Shown: positions 43,589-51,138 of the stretch, piece after piece
Layout of the letters: each line of letters opens with the position of its first letter
Position numbering within the stretch: position 1 is the first letter of the stretch
Source: G965220305 sp965220305
GTDB taxonomy: Bacteria > Chloroflexota > Dehalococcoidia > Lucifugimonadales > UBA3495
DNA length: 64,000 nucleotides
Assembly: GCA_965220305.1 (NCBI GenBank)
Contig: OZ244817.1
Span: 3,224,001 to 3,288,000 of the forward strand
Direction of reading: 5' to 3'
The notes under the pieces: generated by a model
Databases searched by the model: none
What the model was told of the DNA's origin: nothing
What the model saw: the letters and a program-made list of their open reading frames with translations, nothing else
Position numbers and translations under genes: made by a program

Positions 43589-44770
43589 ATGTCCGATACT
43601 GAATTCGGCTTTCAATTGAAGAAGACCCACCAAGGGGCGCGGCTGGGCGAACTGGTCACGCCTCATGGGAAAGTGGCAACGCCGGCGTTCATGCCGGTAG
43701 CAACCCAGGCAACGGTAAAGTCCCTAACCCCGGAAGAGGTCCGAGACCAGGGCGCGCAGATAGTCCTCAGCAACGCCTACCACCTGTATCTGCGCCCCGG
43801 GGTGGAAGCAGTCCAACGGCTGGGAGGACTGCACAAGTTCATGGGCTGGTCCGGGCCGGTGCTCACCGACAGCGGCGGGTTCCAGGCTTTCAGCATGGGT
43901 TCGCTGCGCCGAGTGGACGACCAGGGAATCCGCTTCCGCTCCCACATCGACGGCAGCGAGCACTGGTTTACTCCCGAGTTGGCCACCGCCAACCAGCAAC
44001 GGCTGGGCGTGGATATTATGATGTGCCTGGACCAGTGCATCGCCTACGGCTCCAGCCGGGACGAGGTGCGAAAGGCGATGGACCGCACCCACCGTTGGGC
44101 CGAAGTCTGTTACCGGGTTCACGCCTCCGCCGATTTTACCGGACAGGCCCTTTTCGGCATTGTGCAAGGCGGCGCATTTGCCGACTTGCGGGATGAGTCT
44201 TCCAGGTACATCACGTCGATTCCCTTCCAGGGCTACGCCATCGGCGGACTGGCGGTGGGCGAATCCAAGGAGCAGATGTACGAGACAACCCAGCAGGTGG
44301 CCGACCAGTTGCCCTTGGACAAGCCCCGCTACCTCATGGGGGTGGGTTCACCCGAAGACCTGGTGGAGTCGGTAGCCAGGGGTGTGGACATGTTCGACTG
44401 TGTACTACCTACCCGGGTGGCCCGCAACGGCGCTCTATTCACCAGGGAAGGAAGGGTGAACATCGCCAACCGGCGCTTTGCCGAGCGGGACGCTCCCCTG
44501 GAGGAGGGTTGCGATTGCTATACCTGCCGGACTTTTTCCGCCGCCTATCTGTGGCACCTGTTCAAAGCCAAGGAGCTCCTCGGCCTACGCTTGGCCTCCA
44601 TCCATAATCTGCGGTTCGTGCTTCGGCTGATGCAGGAGATGCGGAGGGCAATTCAGGATGGAGAGTTTGAGCAGTTCCGCAGCGACTTTTGGAACTCCTA
44701 CCGTCCCACCGACGAAGTGACTCGCCGGGAGCAAAAGGAACGTTGGCTGCAAGCCAGAGGGGCCGGCTAG
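43589..44770 (+). CDS. tgt: tRNA-guanine transglycosylase
   Basis: Exchanges the wobble guanine for the queuosine precursor in tRNA with GUN anticodons. 393 aa. Marks: VATPAFMPVATQATVKSLTP, VLTDSGGFQAFSMG with the catalytic Asp, FGIVQGGAFADLR, YAIGGLAVGE, the nucleophile region FDCVLPTRVARNG, and the zinc site in CDCYTCRTFSAAYLWHLF plus a downstream His. It ends in a long hairpin that overlaps its stop codon. Confidence 0.97.
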   Translation: MSDTEFGFQLKKTHQGARLGELVTPHGKVATPAFMPVATQATVKSLTPEEVRDQGAQIVLSNAYHLYLRPGVEAVQRLGGLHKFMGWSGPVLTDSGGFQAFSMGSLRRVDDQGIRFRSHIDGSEHWFTPELATANQQRLGVDIMMCLDQCIAYGSSRDEVRKAMDRTHRWAEVCYRVHASADFTGQALFGIVQGGAFADLRDESSRYITSIPFQGYAIGGLAVGESKEQMYETTQQVADQLPLDKPRYLMGVGSPEDLVESVARGVDMFDCVLPTRVARNGALFTREGRVNIANRRFAERDAPLEEGCDCYTCRTFSAAYLWHLFKAKELLGLRLASIHNLRFVLRLMQEMRRAIQDGEFEQFRSDFWNSYRPTDEVTRREQKERWLQARGAG

Positions 44771-44830
44771 CTGCCCCGGAGAGGCGCGCTCGCCCGATTA
44801 GCTAACGGGCGCGGCCTCTCCGGGGCAGCT
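44769..44830. terminator. Long hairpin between convergent tgt and the sulfur cassette
   Basis: Outer arms of 17 perfectly paired bases (44769-44785 with 44814-44830). An inner 6-bp stem, CGCCCG/CGGGCG (44791-44796 with 44806-44811), surrounds a loop that is itself palindromic (TTAGCTAA). It overlaps the tgt stop. No T-run on either side, but position and strength suggest a bidirectional terminator. Confidence 0.7.
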
Positions 44831-44889
44831 GGCGGCGTCGTTAGGTCTGGGGGAACGGGGCCCGCGCAGTCGGCTGGGGCCGGGTACGT

Positions 44890-45171
44890 CTAGAGACCTC
44901 CTCCGGCCACGGCGGGCACAATGCTGACCTCATCACCGGAACTGGTGGAAGTGTCCAGTCCCTTGAGGAAACGGACATCCTCGCCGTTGAGGTAGATGTT
45001 GACGAAGTAGCGAAGGTCGCCGTTCTCGTCCAGCAGACGCTCTTTGAAACCGGGGTAATTGTTCTCCAGGTTGTCAATCATTTCGGACAGTGAAGACTCT
45101 TCCATCTCCACCTTGTCCAGGCCATTGGTCATCCGGCGCAGGGGGGTAGGAATACGAACTAAGACACCCAT
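44890..45171 (-). CDS. CysO/MoaD-like ubiquitin-fold sulfur carrier
   Basis: 93 aa beta-grasp protein. The run VRIPTPLRRMTNG, DNLENNYPGFKERLLDENG, FVNIYLNGEDVRF and the end SIVPAVAGGGL closely follow the mycobacterial sulfur carrier CysO. That protein ends in Gly-Gly and carries a C-terminal thiocarboxylate. Here two residues (Gly-Leu) follow the Gly-Gly, so C-terminal trimming would be needed before activation. It is the last gene of a three-gene unit after a ThrC-like PLP enzyme and a NIL protein, which suggests it delivers sulfide to that enzyme. Confidence 0.88.
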   Translation of the reverse strand: MGVLVRIPTPLRRMTNGLDKVEMEESSLSEMIDNLENNYPGFKERLLDENGDLRYFVNIYLNGEDVRFLKGLDTSTSSGDEVSIVPAVAGGGL

Positions 45172-45248
45172 TCGGGGAACTCCTCCTCAAAATTAACACC
45201 AGGGTAGGGGCGCAGACTATAGCGCCCTAAAATTCATAGCGAGGGGGG

Positions 45249-45491
45249 TTACCCCTCTATAACATCGCCGCTCACCGGGTCCACCCGTACTCCGGTGGAA
45301 CTGACCCACTGCAATCCCCGCTCTATTTCCTCTTTCTCCCCGTGCAGTTCCAGTACCACCCAACCCACATCCTCCCGGACGTCGGCCCGCCGGATATTAG
45401 TAACCAAGTGGAAGTTGCGCCCGAGTTGGTAAATTATCGGCTCCTTGACCAACTCGCTCTCAAAAGTGAACTTTACCCGCTGCTTGCCCAT
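45249..45491 (-). CDS. NIL-domain protein
   Basis: 80 aa, a stand-alone NIL domain (ferredoxin-like fold, known from the C-terminus of methionine ABC transporter ATPases and from sulfur-assimilation proteins). Marks: VKFTFESELVKEPIIYQLGR, VTNIRRADVREDVGWVVLEL and GEKEEIERGLQWVSSTGVRV. Such proteins accompany genes for homocysteine or methionine synthesis in anaerobes and archaea. It lies 6 bases after the ThrC-like gene. Confidence 0.87.
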   Translation of the reverse strand: MGKQRVKFTFESELVKEPIIYQLGRNFHLVTNIRRADVREDVGWVVLELHGEKEEIERGLQWVSSTGVRVDPVSGDVIEG

Positions 45492-45497
45492 CTACCA

Positions 45498-46787
45498 TCA
45501 CCTCCCTGCCAAGGTCCTCTCCTGTAGCGCCTCTTCAAAAGAACTCATGGTGGGTTTCACCATGAGGGGATTAACCACTCCTTCTACCGCTTCCTGCGTT
45601 TTCAAGCCATTGCCGGTAATGTAGGCCACCGTCAACTCGTCGGGTCCAATCGTCCCCGACTCCGCCAAGTGTTTCAAGCCGGAAACCGTCACCCCGCCCG
45701 CCGTCTCCGTAAATATGCCCTCGGTCTCGGCCAGGAGGCGGATACCCTCCACAACCCGGTCTTCGGGCACGGCGTAGGCGCTGCCCTGGGAGTTATTGAT
45801 AACCCGCAGGGCGTAAATGCCGTCGGCGGGATTGCCGATGCCCAGGGACTTGGCGATGGTGTCGGGGCGCACCGGGCGAATTTGGGTCTGCCCGTTATCC
45901 CACGCGGTCACGATGGGGCAGCAACCCGCCGCCTGGGCCATGTGCATCTTGGTAGTAACCGCGGGATGGTGCACCGTATTTTGGTCAGGGCCAAAGGAAA
46001 GGGAGTCGACTCCATCCAAAAGTCCGAGACAAGCCAACTCGTTAAACCCCTTCCATATCTTGGTAAACATGGCCCCCGACGCCGACGGTATGACCACATG
46101 GTCCGGCAGCCGCCAGCCCAGTTGCTCCGCCACCTCGTAGCCCAGGGTCTTGCTGCCCTCGGCGTAGTAGGGACGCATGTTGATGTTGACGAAGGCCCAA
46201 GGGTAATTGTCCGCAACCTCGCTGCATAGGCGGTTTACTTCGTCATAGGTGCCATCCACCGCCACCAGGGTTGGAGCGTATACGGCTGCGCCGATAATCT
46301 TGCCCCTTTCCAGGTCCGAAGGGATGAACACTATGGATCGAATTCCGGCCCGGGCGGCATGGGCGGCAACGCTGCAAGCCAGGTTGCCGGTGGAAGCGCA
46401 GGCCAGAATCTCAAAACCGAACTCCACCGCCTTGGTGGCGGCCACCGATACCACCCGGTCTTTGAAAGAGAAAGAGGGGTTTACGCTGTCGTTCTTGATG
46501 TAGAGGTTGTTCAGGCCCAGTTTCTTACCCAAGTTGGGGGCTTTGAGCAGGGGAGTGAAGCCGGCCATTATATCCACCGGGGTATCAGCCTCGGCTGGAA
46601 GCAGGTCCTCGTAACGCCAAATACTAAGGGGCCCACGGGAAATGCGGTCGTGGCTAATCACTTCGGAGATGGTGGCGTAGTCGTAGACCACCTCCAACGG
46701 CCCGAAGCAAAAATCACAAACATTAAGGGCCTCAGCGGGGAATTCTCTACTGCATTCCCGGCACCGTAGCCCGTTTACAAAAGCCAA
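45498..46787 (-). CDS. Threonine synthase-like PLP enzyme with zinc ribbon (possible sulfhydrylase)
   Basis: 429 aa fold-type II PLP enzyme from TTG 46787. An N-terminal zinc ribbon (LRCREC...CDFCFG, four Cys within 35 residues) precedes a threonine-synthase-like core. PLP Lys lies in NPSFSFKDRVV, the phosphate loop in ACASTGNLACSVAAHAA, and substrate residues in PSASGAMFTKIWKGF. A conventional thrC sits beside hom at 60117-61178, so this copy may do something else. Its partners, a NIL protein and a CysO-like carrier, suggest replacing a phosphate of O-phosphohomoserine or O-phosphoserine by sulfide. Annotation as threonine synthase remains possible. Confidence 0.85.
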   Translation of the reverse strand: MAFVNGLRCRECSREFPAEALNVCDFCFGPLEVVYDYATISEVISHDRISRGPLSIWRYEDLLPAEADTPVDIMAGFTPLLKAPNLGKKLGLNNLYIKNDSVNPSFSFKDRVVSVAATKAVEFGFEILACASTGNLACSVAAHAARAGIRSIVFIPSDLERGKIIGAAVYAPTLVAVDGTYDEVNRLCSEVADNYPWAFVNINMRPYYAEGSKTLGYEVAEQLGWRLPDHVVIPSASGAMFTKIWKGFNELACLGLLDGVDSLSFGPDQNTVHHPAVTTKMHMAQAAGCCPIVTAWDNGQTQIRPVRPDTIAKSLGIGNPADGIYALRVINNSQGSAYAVPEDRVVEGIRLLAETEGIFTETAGGVTVSGLKHLAESGTIGPDELTVAYITGNGLKTQEAVEGVVNPLMVKPTMSSFEEALQERTLAGR

Positions 46788-47164
46788 TTTAGCCTAGCCC
46801 TCCCGCGGATAAATAAGACAGAACGAGACGCCGAATGGCGCCGCCTTCGATTGGCTCGATGGTAACAAAGGGCCTATGGGTTGTCAAGGTGACGCCACTA
46901 TGCGGACGGGCCGCTCCGGGGTCACCGTGTTGGCAAAAAAGTAGAGCGGTGACGTTGCTGTTCGGACAGGTCACTCCCCCACCGTCATTCCGGCGTAGGT
47001 CGGAATCCAGGGGCGGGTGGCTGGTGTAGGCCGGGGACTCCGGCCCTTCGCTCCGCTCGGAGCCCGTCCTTTGACATGGTCAGAATAATAGGCGGGAGCG
47101 GAGGGGCAGCAGCAAAACCCTGGACCAGCCTTCCCCTATCCTAGAGCAGGTGTTCAACGGGTGT
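46788..47164. other. Gene-free interval between the sulfur cassette and the antiporter gene
   Basis: About 375 bases between divergent genes. It contains two imperfect direct repeats of 30 bases (46888-46917 and 46948-46977, 22 matching). There is also a CGTCATTCCGGCGTAGGTCG element (from 46983) containing the inverted pair ATTCCG/CGGAAT at 46987-47006. No gene is seen. Confidence 0.5.
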
Positions 47165-47170
47165 TATAAT
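47165..47170 (+). promoter_or_regulatory. -10 element before the antiporter gene
   Basis: Perfect TATAAT at 47165-47170, about 45 bases ahead of ATG 47215. The -35 region is unclear. Confidence 0.5.
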
Positions 47171-47214
47171 CTGCATCTGGTAGCCTCACCCAAATATTGG
47201 CAGTCGTTTGGTCC

Positions 47215-48612
47215 ATGCTTGAAAACTTGCACTTCCTAGTCCCCTGGCTAACGGCCTTCTCCGCCGGCCAGACGGGCGTTACCGAGCTGATTATCAGGTT
47301 GCTGCTCCAGTTGGCGGTTATCCTGTTTGCCGCCAAGGTTGCGGGAGAATTGGCGACCCGTTTCCTGAAAGTGCCGGCAGTGCTGGCGGAACTGGGGGTA
47401 GGCGTCATCATCGGGCCTTTTGCCCTGGGAGCGATTGCTATACCGGGGTTCGGGCCCCTGTTCCCCATCCCCCACACCGAGTCCGGGGCCTCCACTATCC
47501 CGGTTAGCAGCGAGCTTTTCGCCCTGGCTCAGATAGGCTCCATCGTACTCCTGTTCGCCATCGGGCTGGAAACGAACCTGCGCCAATTCCTGCGCTACGC
47601 CGGGCCCGCCACCGCGGTCGCCGCTGGGGGCGTAATTCTCCCCTTCGCTTTCGGCGCCGGCGCCACCGTACTGTTTGGGTTCGCCGGTCCCGACGGCTAC
47701 CTTTCTCCCCAAGCGCTGTTCATGGGGGCAATAATGACGGCGACTTCGGTGGGGATTACCGCCCGGGTGCTGGCCGACCTGAACCGCTTGGACAACCCGG
47801 AAGGCGTCACCATCATTGCCGCAGCGGTGGTGGACGACGTGCTGGGCATTCTGGTGCTGACGGTGGTGGTAGGCATTAGCGCGGCCCACGGGTTCTCCCT
47901 GGGCAACCTGGGCTGGATCGCTTTCAAGGCCATCGCCTTCTGGCTGGGGCTGACGGTGGTGGGCATTCTGGTGGCCCCCTACATCGAGCGGGTGGTGGCG
48001 AAATTCAACGCGCCGGGGGCGGGACTGGTGCTGATGGTGGCCCTGGCCTTCCTGGCCGCGGGAATGGCGGAGATATTCGGGCTGGCATTCATCATCGGGG
48101 CCTTCTCCATCGGCCTGGCCCTGTCCACCACCGACCTGGGCCACCGGGTGGAGGAGGAACTGTCGTCGATAGCCCAGGTCCTGGTCCCCGTGTTCTTCGT
48201 AGTTATGGGAATGCTGGTAGATGTGGGGGCCATGCGGAACGCGGTGGCCTTCGGGCTGATAGTATCCGCCCTGGCGATAGTGTCCAAGGCCCTTGGTTCC
48301 GGGCTGCCCGCCTGGTTCAGCGGCTTCAACCTGCTGGGCAGCTCCCGAATCGGCACCGGCATGATCCCTCGCGGGGAAGTGGCGCTGATAATCGCCGGCA
48401 TCGGACTTTCCCAGGGAATTGTCGGCCAGGACCTCTTTGGGGTCAGCATCATAATGACCGTAATCACCACCGCAATCGCCCCGATGGTGCTCATTCCCCT
48501 GTTCCGGGGCGGCGGCAGCGGTCTGCGTCGGGGCGGCGACACCGAGGAAGCCCGACTCGGCCCCAACCCACCGGCCCAGCCAACCAGCGCTGACGAGGAG
48601 GCCGACTGCTGA
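47215..48612 (+). CDS. CPA2-family cation:proton antiporter (KefB/Na+/H+ type)
   Basis: 465 aa with about 12 TM helices. The start is ATG 47215; TTG 47197 is also open. Marks of the family: KVPAVLAELGVGVIIGPFALG, LFAIGLETNLRQFLRYA, ITARVLADLNR, and the antiporter core AAAVVDDVLGILVLTVVVG, whose Asp pair binds the ion. FFVVMGMLVDV and MIPRGEVALIIAGIG follow. No RCK/TrkA-N domain is attached. It exchanges Na+ or K+ for protons across the membrane. It ends in a terminator at 48612-48630. Confidence 0.9.
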   Translation: MLENLHFLVPWLTAFSAGQTGVTELIIRLLLQLAVILFAAKVAGELATRFLKVPAVLAELGVGVIIGPFALGAIAIPGFGPLFPIPHTESGASTIPVSSELFALAQIGSIVLLFAIGLETNLRQFLRYAGPATAVAAGGVILPFAFGAGATVLFGFAGPDGYLSPQALFMGAIMTATSVGITARVLADLNRLDNPEGVTIIAAAVVDDVLGILVLTVVVGISAAHGFSLGNLGWIAFKAIAFWLGLTVVGILVAPYIERVVAKFNAPGAGLVLMVALAFLAAGMAEIFGLAFIIGAFSIGLALSTTDLGHRVEEELSSIAQVLVPVFFVVMGMLVDVGAMRNAVAFGLIVSALAIVSKALGSGLPAWFSGFNLLGSSRIGTGMIPRGEVALIIAGIGLSQGIVGQDLFGVSIIMTVITTAIAPMVLIPLFRGGGSGLRRGGDTEEARLGPNPPAQPTSADEEADC

Positions 48613-48630
48613 GGGGTGTCAGACCCCTTT
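48612..48630 (+). terminator. Terminator after the antiporter gene
   Basis: AGGGGT (48612-48617), 5-base loop, ACCCCT (48623-48628), then T residues. A short intrinsic terminator that begins at the stop codon. Confidence 0.6.
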
Positions 48631-48650
48631 GGGGCTTCCCCATGCCATCC

Positions 48651-48704
48651 GGCCCGCCCCGCAAGGTTACTTGTCCAAAGGTTACTTGTCCAAACGGGCG
48701 GGCC
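48651..48704. repeat. Tandem 15-bp duplication inside an inverted repeat
   Basis: AGGTTACTTGTCCAA occurs twice in a row (48664-48678, 48679-48693). The pair is enclosed by 9-bp arms GGCCCGCCC / GGGCGGGCC (48651-48659, 48696-48704). The rest of the 48631-48929 gap shows no gene. Confidence 0.6.
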
Positions 48705-48929
48705 GGGGGCAAGCGTCTTGGGCTGCGGCCCGCCTAAAGATGAAATCGCACCCCTCCAACGGCGGGATAGGCCGGTTCTTGGAAGGTTCTGGCGTATCTA
48801 CATGCCCCAGTCTACGGCTATCCTGTCCATTGCGCTTCCGGCCCACCCCACCATGTTGCCCCACAATTGGATATGCGGTAAACTGGCAGTAATTGGCGTA
48901 ACCCAGAGTAGCAACAAGGAGCCCGTGGC

Positions 48930-49355
48930 ATGGCCGACGAAGAGTTGAAGATTTTCGATTATAACAGCGTCGAAATTGGCGAGGAATTGGGGTCCTACGA
49001 GTACGTGCTGACCCAGGAGATGTTGGACAACTTCCGGGCCTCGGTGGAAGACCCCGACGCCTGTTTCCCCACCCTGGCGGTGAAACATGACGCCACCGCC
49101 CTGAATATGGTCTACAACGATACTACCGGCGGGGTAAACGCCGGGAATGAGGTGGAGTTTTTCAACCCGCCCATACCTGGCAAGAGGATTCGAGTCACTG
49201 GCCGAATCCACGACAAGTACCTGCGGCGGGACAAGCCCTACATGGTCATTGAGGCCACCGCCATTGACGAAGATGGGCGGTTGCTGGAAAAGCTGCGCAC
49301 CTACCAGATGAAGAAACCAGACGAGGTGGGAAAGAAATGGCATCCCCAAAGCTAG
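48930..49355 (+). CDS. MaoC-like hot-dog dehydratase, subunit A (N-terminal type)
   Basis: 141 aa hot-dog protein of the MaoC_dehydrat_N / FAS1-like kind. Segments: DYNSVEIGEELGSYEYVLT, MLDNFRASVEDPDACFP and PPIPGKRIRVTGRIHDKYLRRDK. It lacks the catalytic Asp-His hydratase motif, as is usual for the structural half of HadA/HadB-type heterodimers. The gene overlaps the next hot-dog gene by 19 bases, so a heterodimer is likely. Confidence 0.85.
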   Translation: MADEELKIFDYNSVEIGEELGSYEYVLTQEMLDNFRASVEDPDACFPTLAVKHDATALNMVYNDTTGGVNAGNEVEFFNPPIPGKRIRVTGRIHDKYLRRDKPYMVIEATAIDEDGRLLEKLRTYQMKKPDEVGKKWHPQS

Positions 49356-49756
49356 AAGCTGACACCCTTCCCAGGCTTACCAAGAGCGTCACCCAGACCA
49401 GCATTAACCAGTTCGAGTCCTGTGGGATTCTGGAACGGGAGAACATCCACAACAACTTGGAACTGGCCCAATCCCGCCTGGGCACGACCTACGCCATCGC
49501 CTCCGGGAGGATGTCGGTAGCTTTCGCCTCCGAGTCCCTCCGCAAGTATTTCGGGGCCGAGGTGTTCAACCACACCGGCGTAGTCAACCTGAAGTTCCTG
49601 CGCCCGGTCAAGGACGGCGACACCATCACCATCACCGGCTCGGTAATCCAGCGGGAGCCGGTGGAAGGCGGCACCAGGGTTACTGCCGAAATTCAGTGCC
49701 ACAACCAGAACGGCGATACCACCGCGGTTGGACAGGGAACAGCGGTAGTCTCCTAA
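49337..49756 (+). CDS. MaoC-like hot-dog dehydratase, subunit B
   Basis: 139 aa, second hot-dog subunit. Segments: ESCGILERENIHNNLELAQ, where the Asn/His pair corresponds to the hydratase active site, GRMSVAFASESLRKYFG, and VNLKFLRPVKDGDTITITG. It probably hydrates enoyl-CoA or a related thioester as a heterodimer with 48930-49355. The substrate is unknown, and the neighbourhood gives no pathway. Confidence 0.86.
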   Translation: MASPKLEADTLPRLTKSVTQTSINQFESCGILERENIHNNLELAQSRLGTTYAIASGRMSVAFASESLRKYFGAEVFNHTGVVNLKFLRPVKDGDTITITGSVIQREPVEGGTRVTAEIQCHNQNGDTTAVGQGTAVVS

Positions 49757-49992
49757 GCTCTTCCGGTTGCGGGGGAATGGCCTGGGGTGCGCAAGACTTA
49801 GGCGTGACCGCGGGTCGCGACGACACGCCAGTAGAGTCCCGAGTGGCAGCGGCAGGTTGGAAGGAATCCCGGGGGAGTCGCCAGGCGCGGGGACGCCACT
49901 GAACTGTCAATAGTAGTGATAAGCGCCTCTGAAGCAGGTTCTTCCGCCGGGGAAAACACCGCTAAAAGTCTGGATTGCATTTGAGGAGTACC

Positions 49993-50292
49993 ATGCCAGG
50001 AGCAGAGCACGGAAAGGTAGAAGTCGAAATTGTCTACTGCGTAGCTTGAGGGTACTATCCTGTCGCCACGTGGTTGGCGTCGGAGTTCTTCCGGTCGGAT
50101 GCCCCCGGGGATGTGGCCCTCAAGATGACCCCAGCAGGAGGCGGACGCTTGGAAGTTTACCTGGATGGCGAGAAGATTTTTAACCGCATGGATGATGACG
50201 AGGGATTTCCCAATCTCGCCCGGGTCATGGAACTCAAGATGGCCATCGCTGAGAAAATCTTCGACGTTGAGGACGCGCTGGCCGGCAACTAA
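49993..50292 (+). CDS. SelW/Rdx-family selenoprotein (CxxU), UGA read as selenocysteine
   Basis: 99 aa from ATG 49993, with GAGGAG 5 bases upstream. UGA at 50047-50049 lies in frame as codon 19, and the frame continues to TAA 50292. The redox motif is EIVYC-VA-U-GYYPVATWL: Cys16 and Sec19 sit where SelW, SelT and SelH proteins carry CxxU/CxxC at the end of strand 1. Downstream the Rdx pattern continues (VALKMTPAGGGRLEVYLDGE, IFNRMDDDEGFPNLARV). A SECIS-like hairpin follows at 50064-50079. Automatic calling would see only 50074-50292. It likely acts in cytoplasmic thiol redox chemistry; the partner is unknown. Confidence 0.9.
50064..50079 (+). promoter_or_regulatory. Candidate bacterial SECIS element (SelW)
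   Basis: Perfect 5-bp stem CGCCA/TGGCG (50064-50068 with 50075-50079) with loop CGTGGT (50069-50074). The loop begins 20 bases after the UGA and has G as its second base. A further G-C pair below closes over a T-T mismatch. Confidence 0.75.
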
Positions 50293-50322
50293 CGTCCTCA
50301 GCCGGTGACGGGCCTTGGGTTA

Positions 50323-50366
50323 AATGCACAACCAGCGGCGGTAGCTTGCAGTTGTGCATTCTTATT
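50323..50366 (+). terminator. Terminator after the SelW gene
   Basis: Perfect 10-bp stem AATGCACAAC / GTTGTGCATT (50323-50332, 50351-50360), 18-base loop, followed by CTTATT. Confidence 0.65.
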
Positions 50367-50433
50367 GTCACGGCCCGCCCTCCATGTTTATTCGGGTGTA
50401 GTTTCGGTAGAGTTGTAATCAGGAGCGCAAAGA

Positions 50434-51138
50434 GTGGCTAATCAGGAGCATTTGCAGATCGTTACCCAGGGCCCGGAATTCTTTGCCCACTGGCGGTCGG
50501 AGAACCCCCAGTTTGAGTTGGACCTGGAAGGCGCGGACCTGTCCGGCGTGGATCTGCGCGGGGCCAAGATTCGTAAGGCCAATTTGCAGGGGGCCAAACT
50601 GACCGACGCCAAGTTGGCGCGGGCGAGCTTCGCCCGCGCCAATATGCAAGGGGCTGACCTGACCGGCTCTGACCTGGGCAAGGCCAGTTTTGCCGGCGCT
50701 GACTGCTCGGGCGCTGACCTGACCAACGTTAACCTGTTTTGGGCCGATTTCAAGCGGGCTACGCTCCGGGGCGCCGTATTCAAGTGGTCTCGGCTGATGC
50801 GGGCGTCTTACTTCAACGCCGATCTCACCGGCGCAGATTTTAGCCAGGCCATGATGATTGAAGTAGACCTGCGTAATGCCGACCTCACCGGCGCAAAGTT
50901 TCTGTCGTCCAATATGAACGGCGCGGACGTGAGTCGGGCGATTATGGACGGGGCCGACTTCACCAAGGCGATGATCCGCGACTCCATGTGGATTATGGCC
51001 GACTTGCGGGGGGCTAACTTGGACCAGGCCAGCCTGCACCGTTCCGACATGAATATGGCTAAGTACGACGACACTACTCGTTTCCCCAAGGGGTTTGACC
51101 CCACCAACACGGGCTGGAAAGATGTCACCGATGGTTAG
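50434..51138 (+). CDS. Pentapeptide-repeat protein
   Basis: 234 aa from GTG 50434 (AGGAG 9 bases upstream). From about residue 28 nearly the whole chain is pentapeptide repeats of the A(D/N)LxG type (ELDLEGADLSGVDLRGAKI, NLQGAKLTDAKLARASF, ADLTGSDLGKASFAGADCS), forming a right-handed four-sided beta helix. There is no signal peptide or other domain. Some such proteins mimic DNA and protect gyrase; nothing here shows that. A second pentapeptide protein in the window is fused to a channel (33462-34442). Confidence 0.88.
   Translation: MANQEHLQIVTQGPEFFAHWRSENPQFELDLEGADLSGVDLRGAKIRKANLQGAKLTDAKLARASFARANMQGADLTGSDLGKASFAGADCSGADLTNVNLFWADFKRATLRGAVFKWSRLMRASYFNADLTGADFSQAMMIEVDLRNADLTGAKFLSSNMNGADVSRAIMDGADFTKAMIRDSMWIMADLRGANLDQASLHRSDMNMAKYDDTTRFPKGFDPTNTGWKDVTDG

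Noticed and set aside
22164..48693. GGTTACTTGTC shared between 22164-22174 and the tandem unit at 48664-48693 as a repeat family
   Set aside because: Only 11 matching bases with no extended similarity. One site lies at the secD/CCA gene junction, so chance is sufficient.
50074..50292. Stand-alone 72-aa ORF
   Set aside because: It lacks the first strand and redox motif of the SelW fold, and the segment just upstream supplies both in frame with a good ribosome-binding site.
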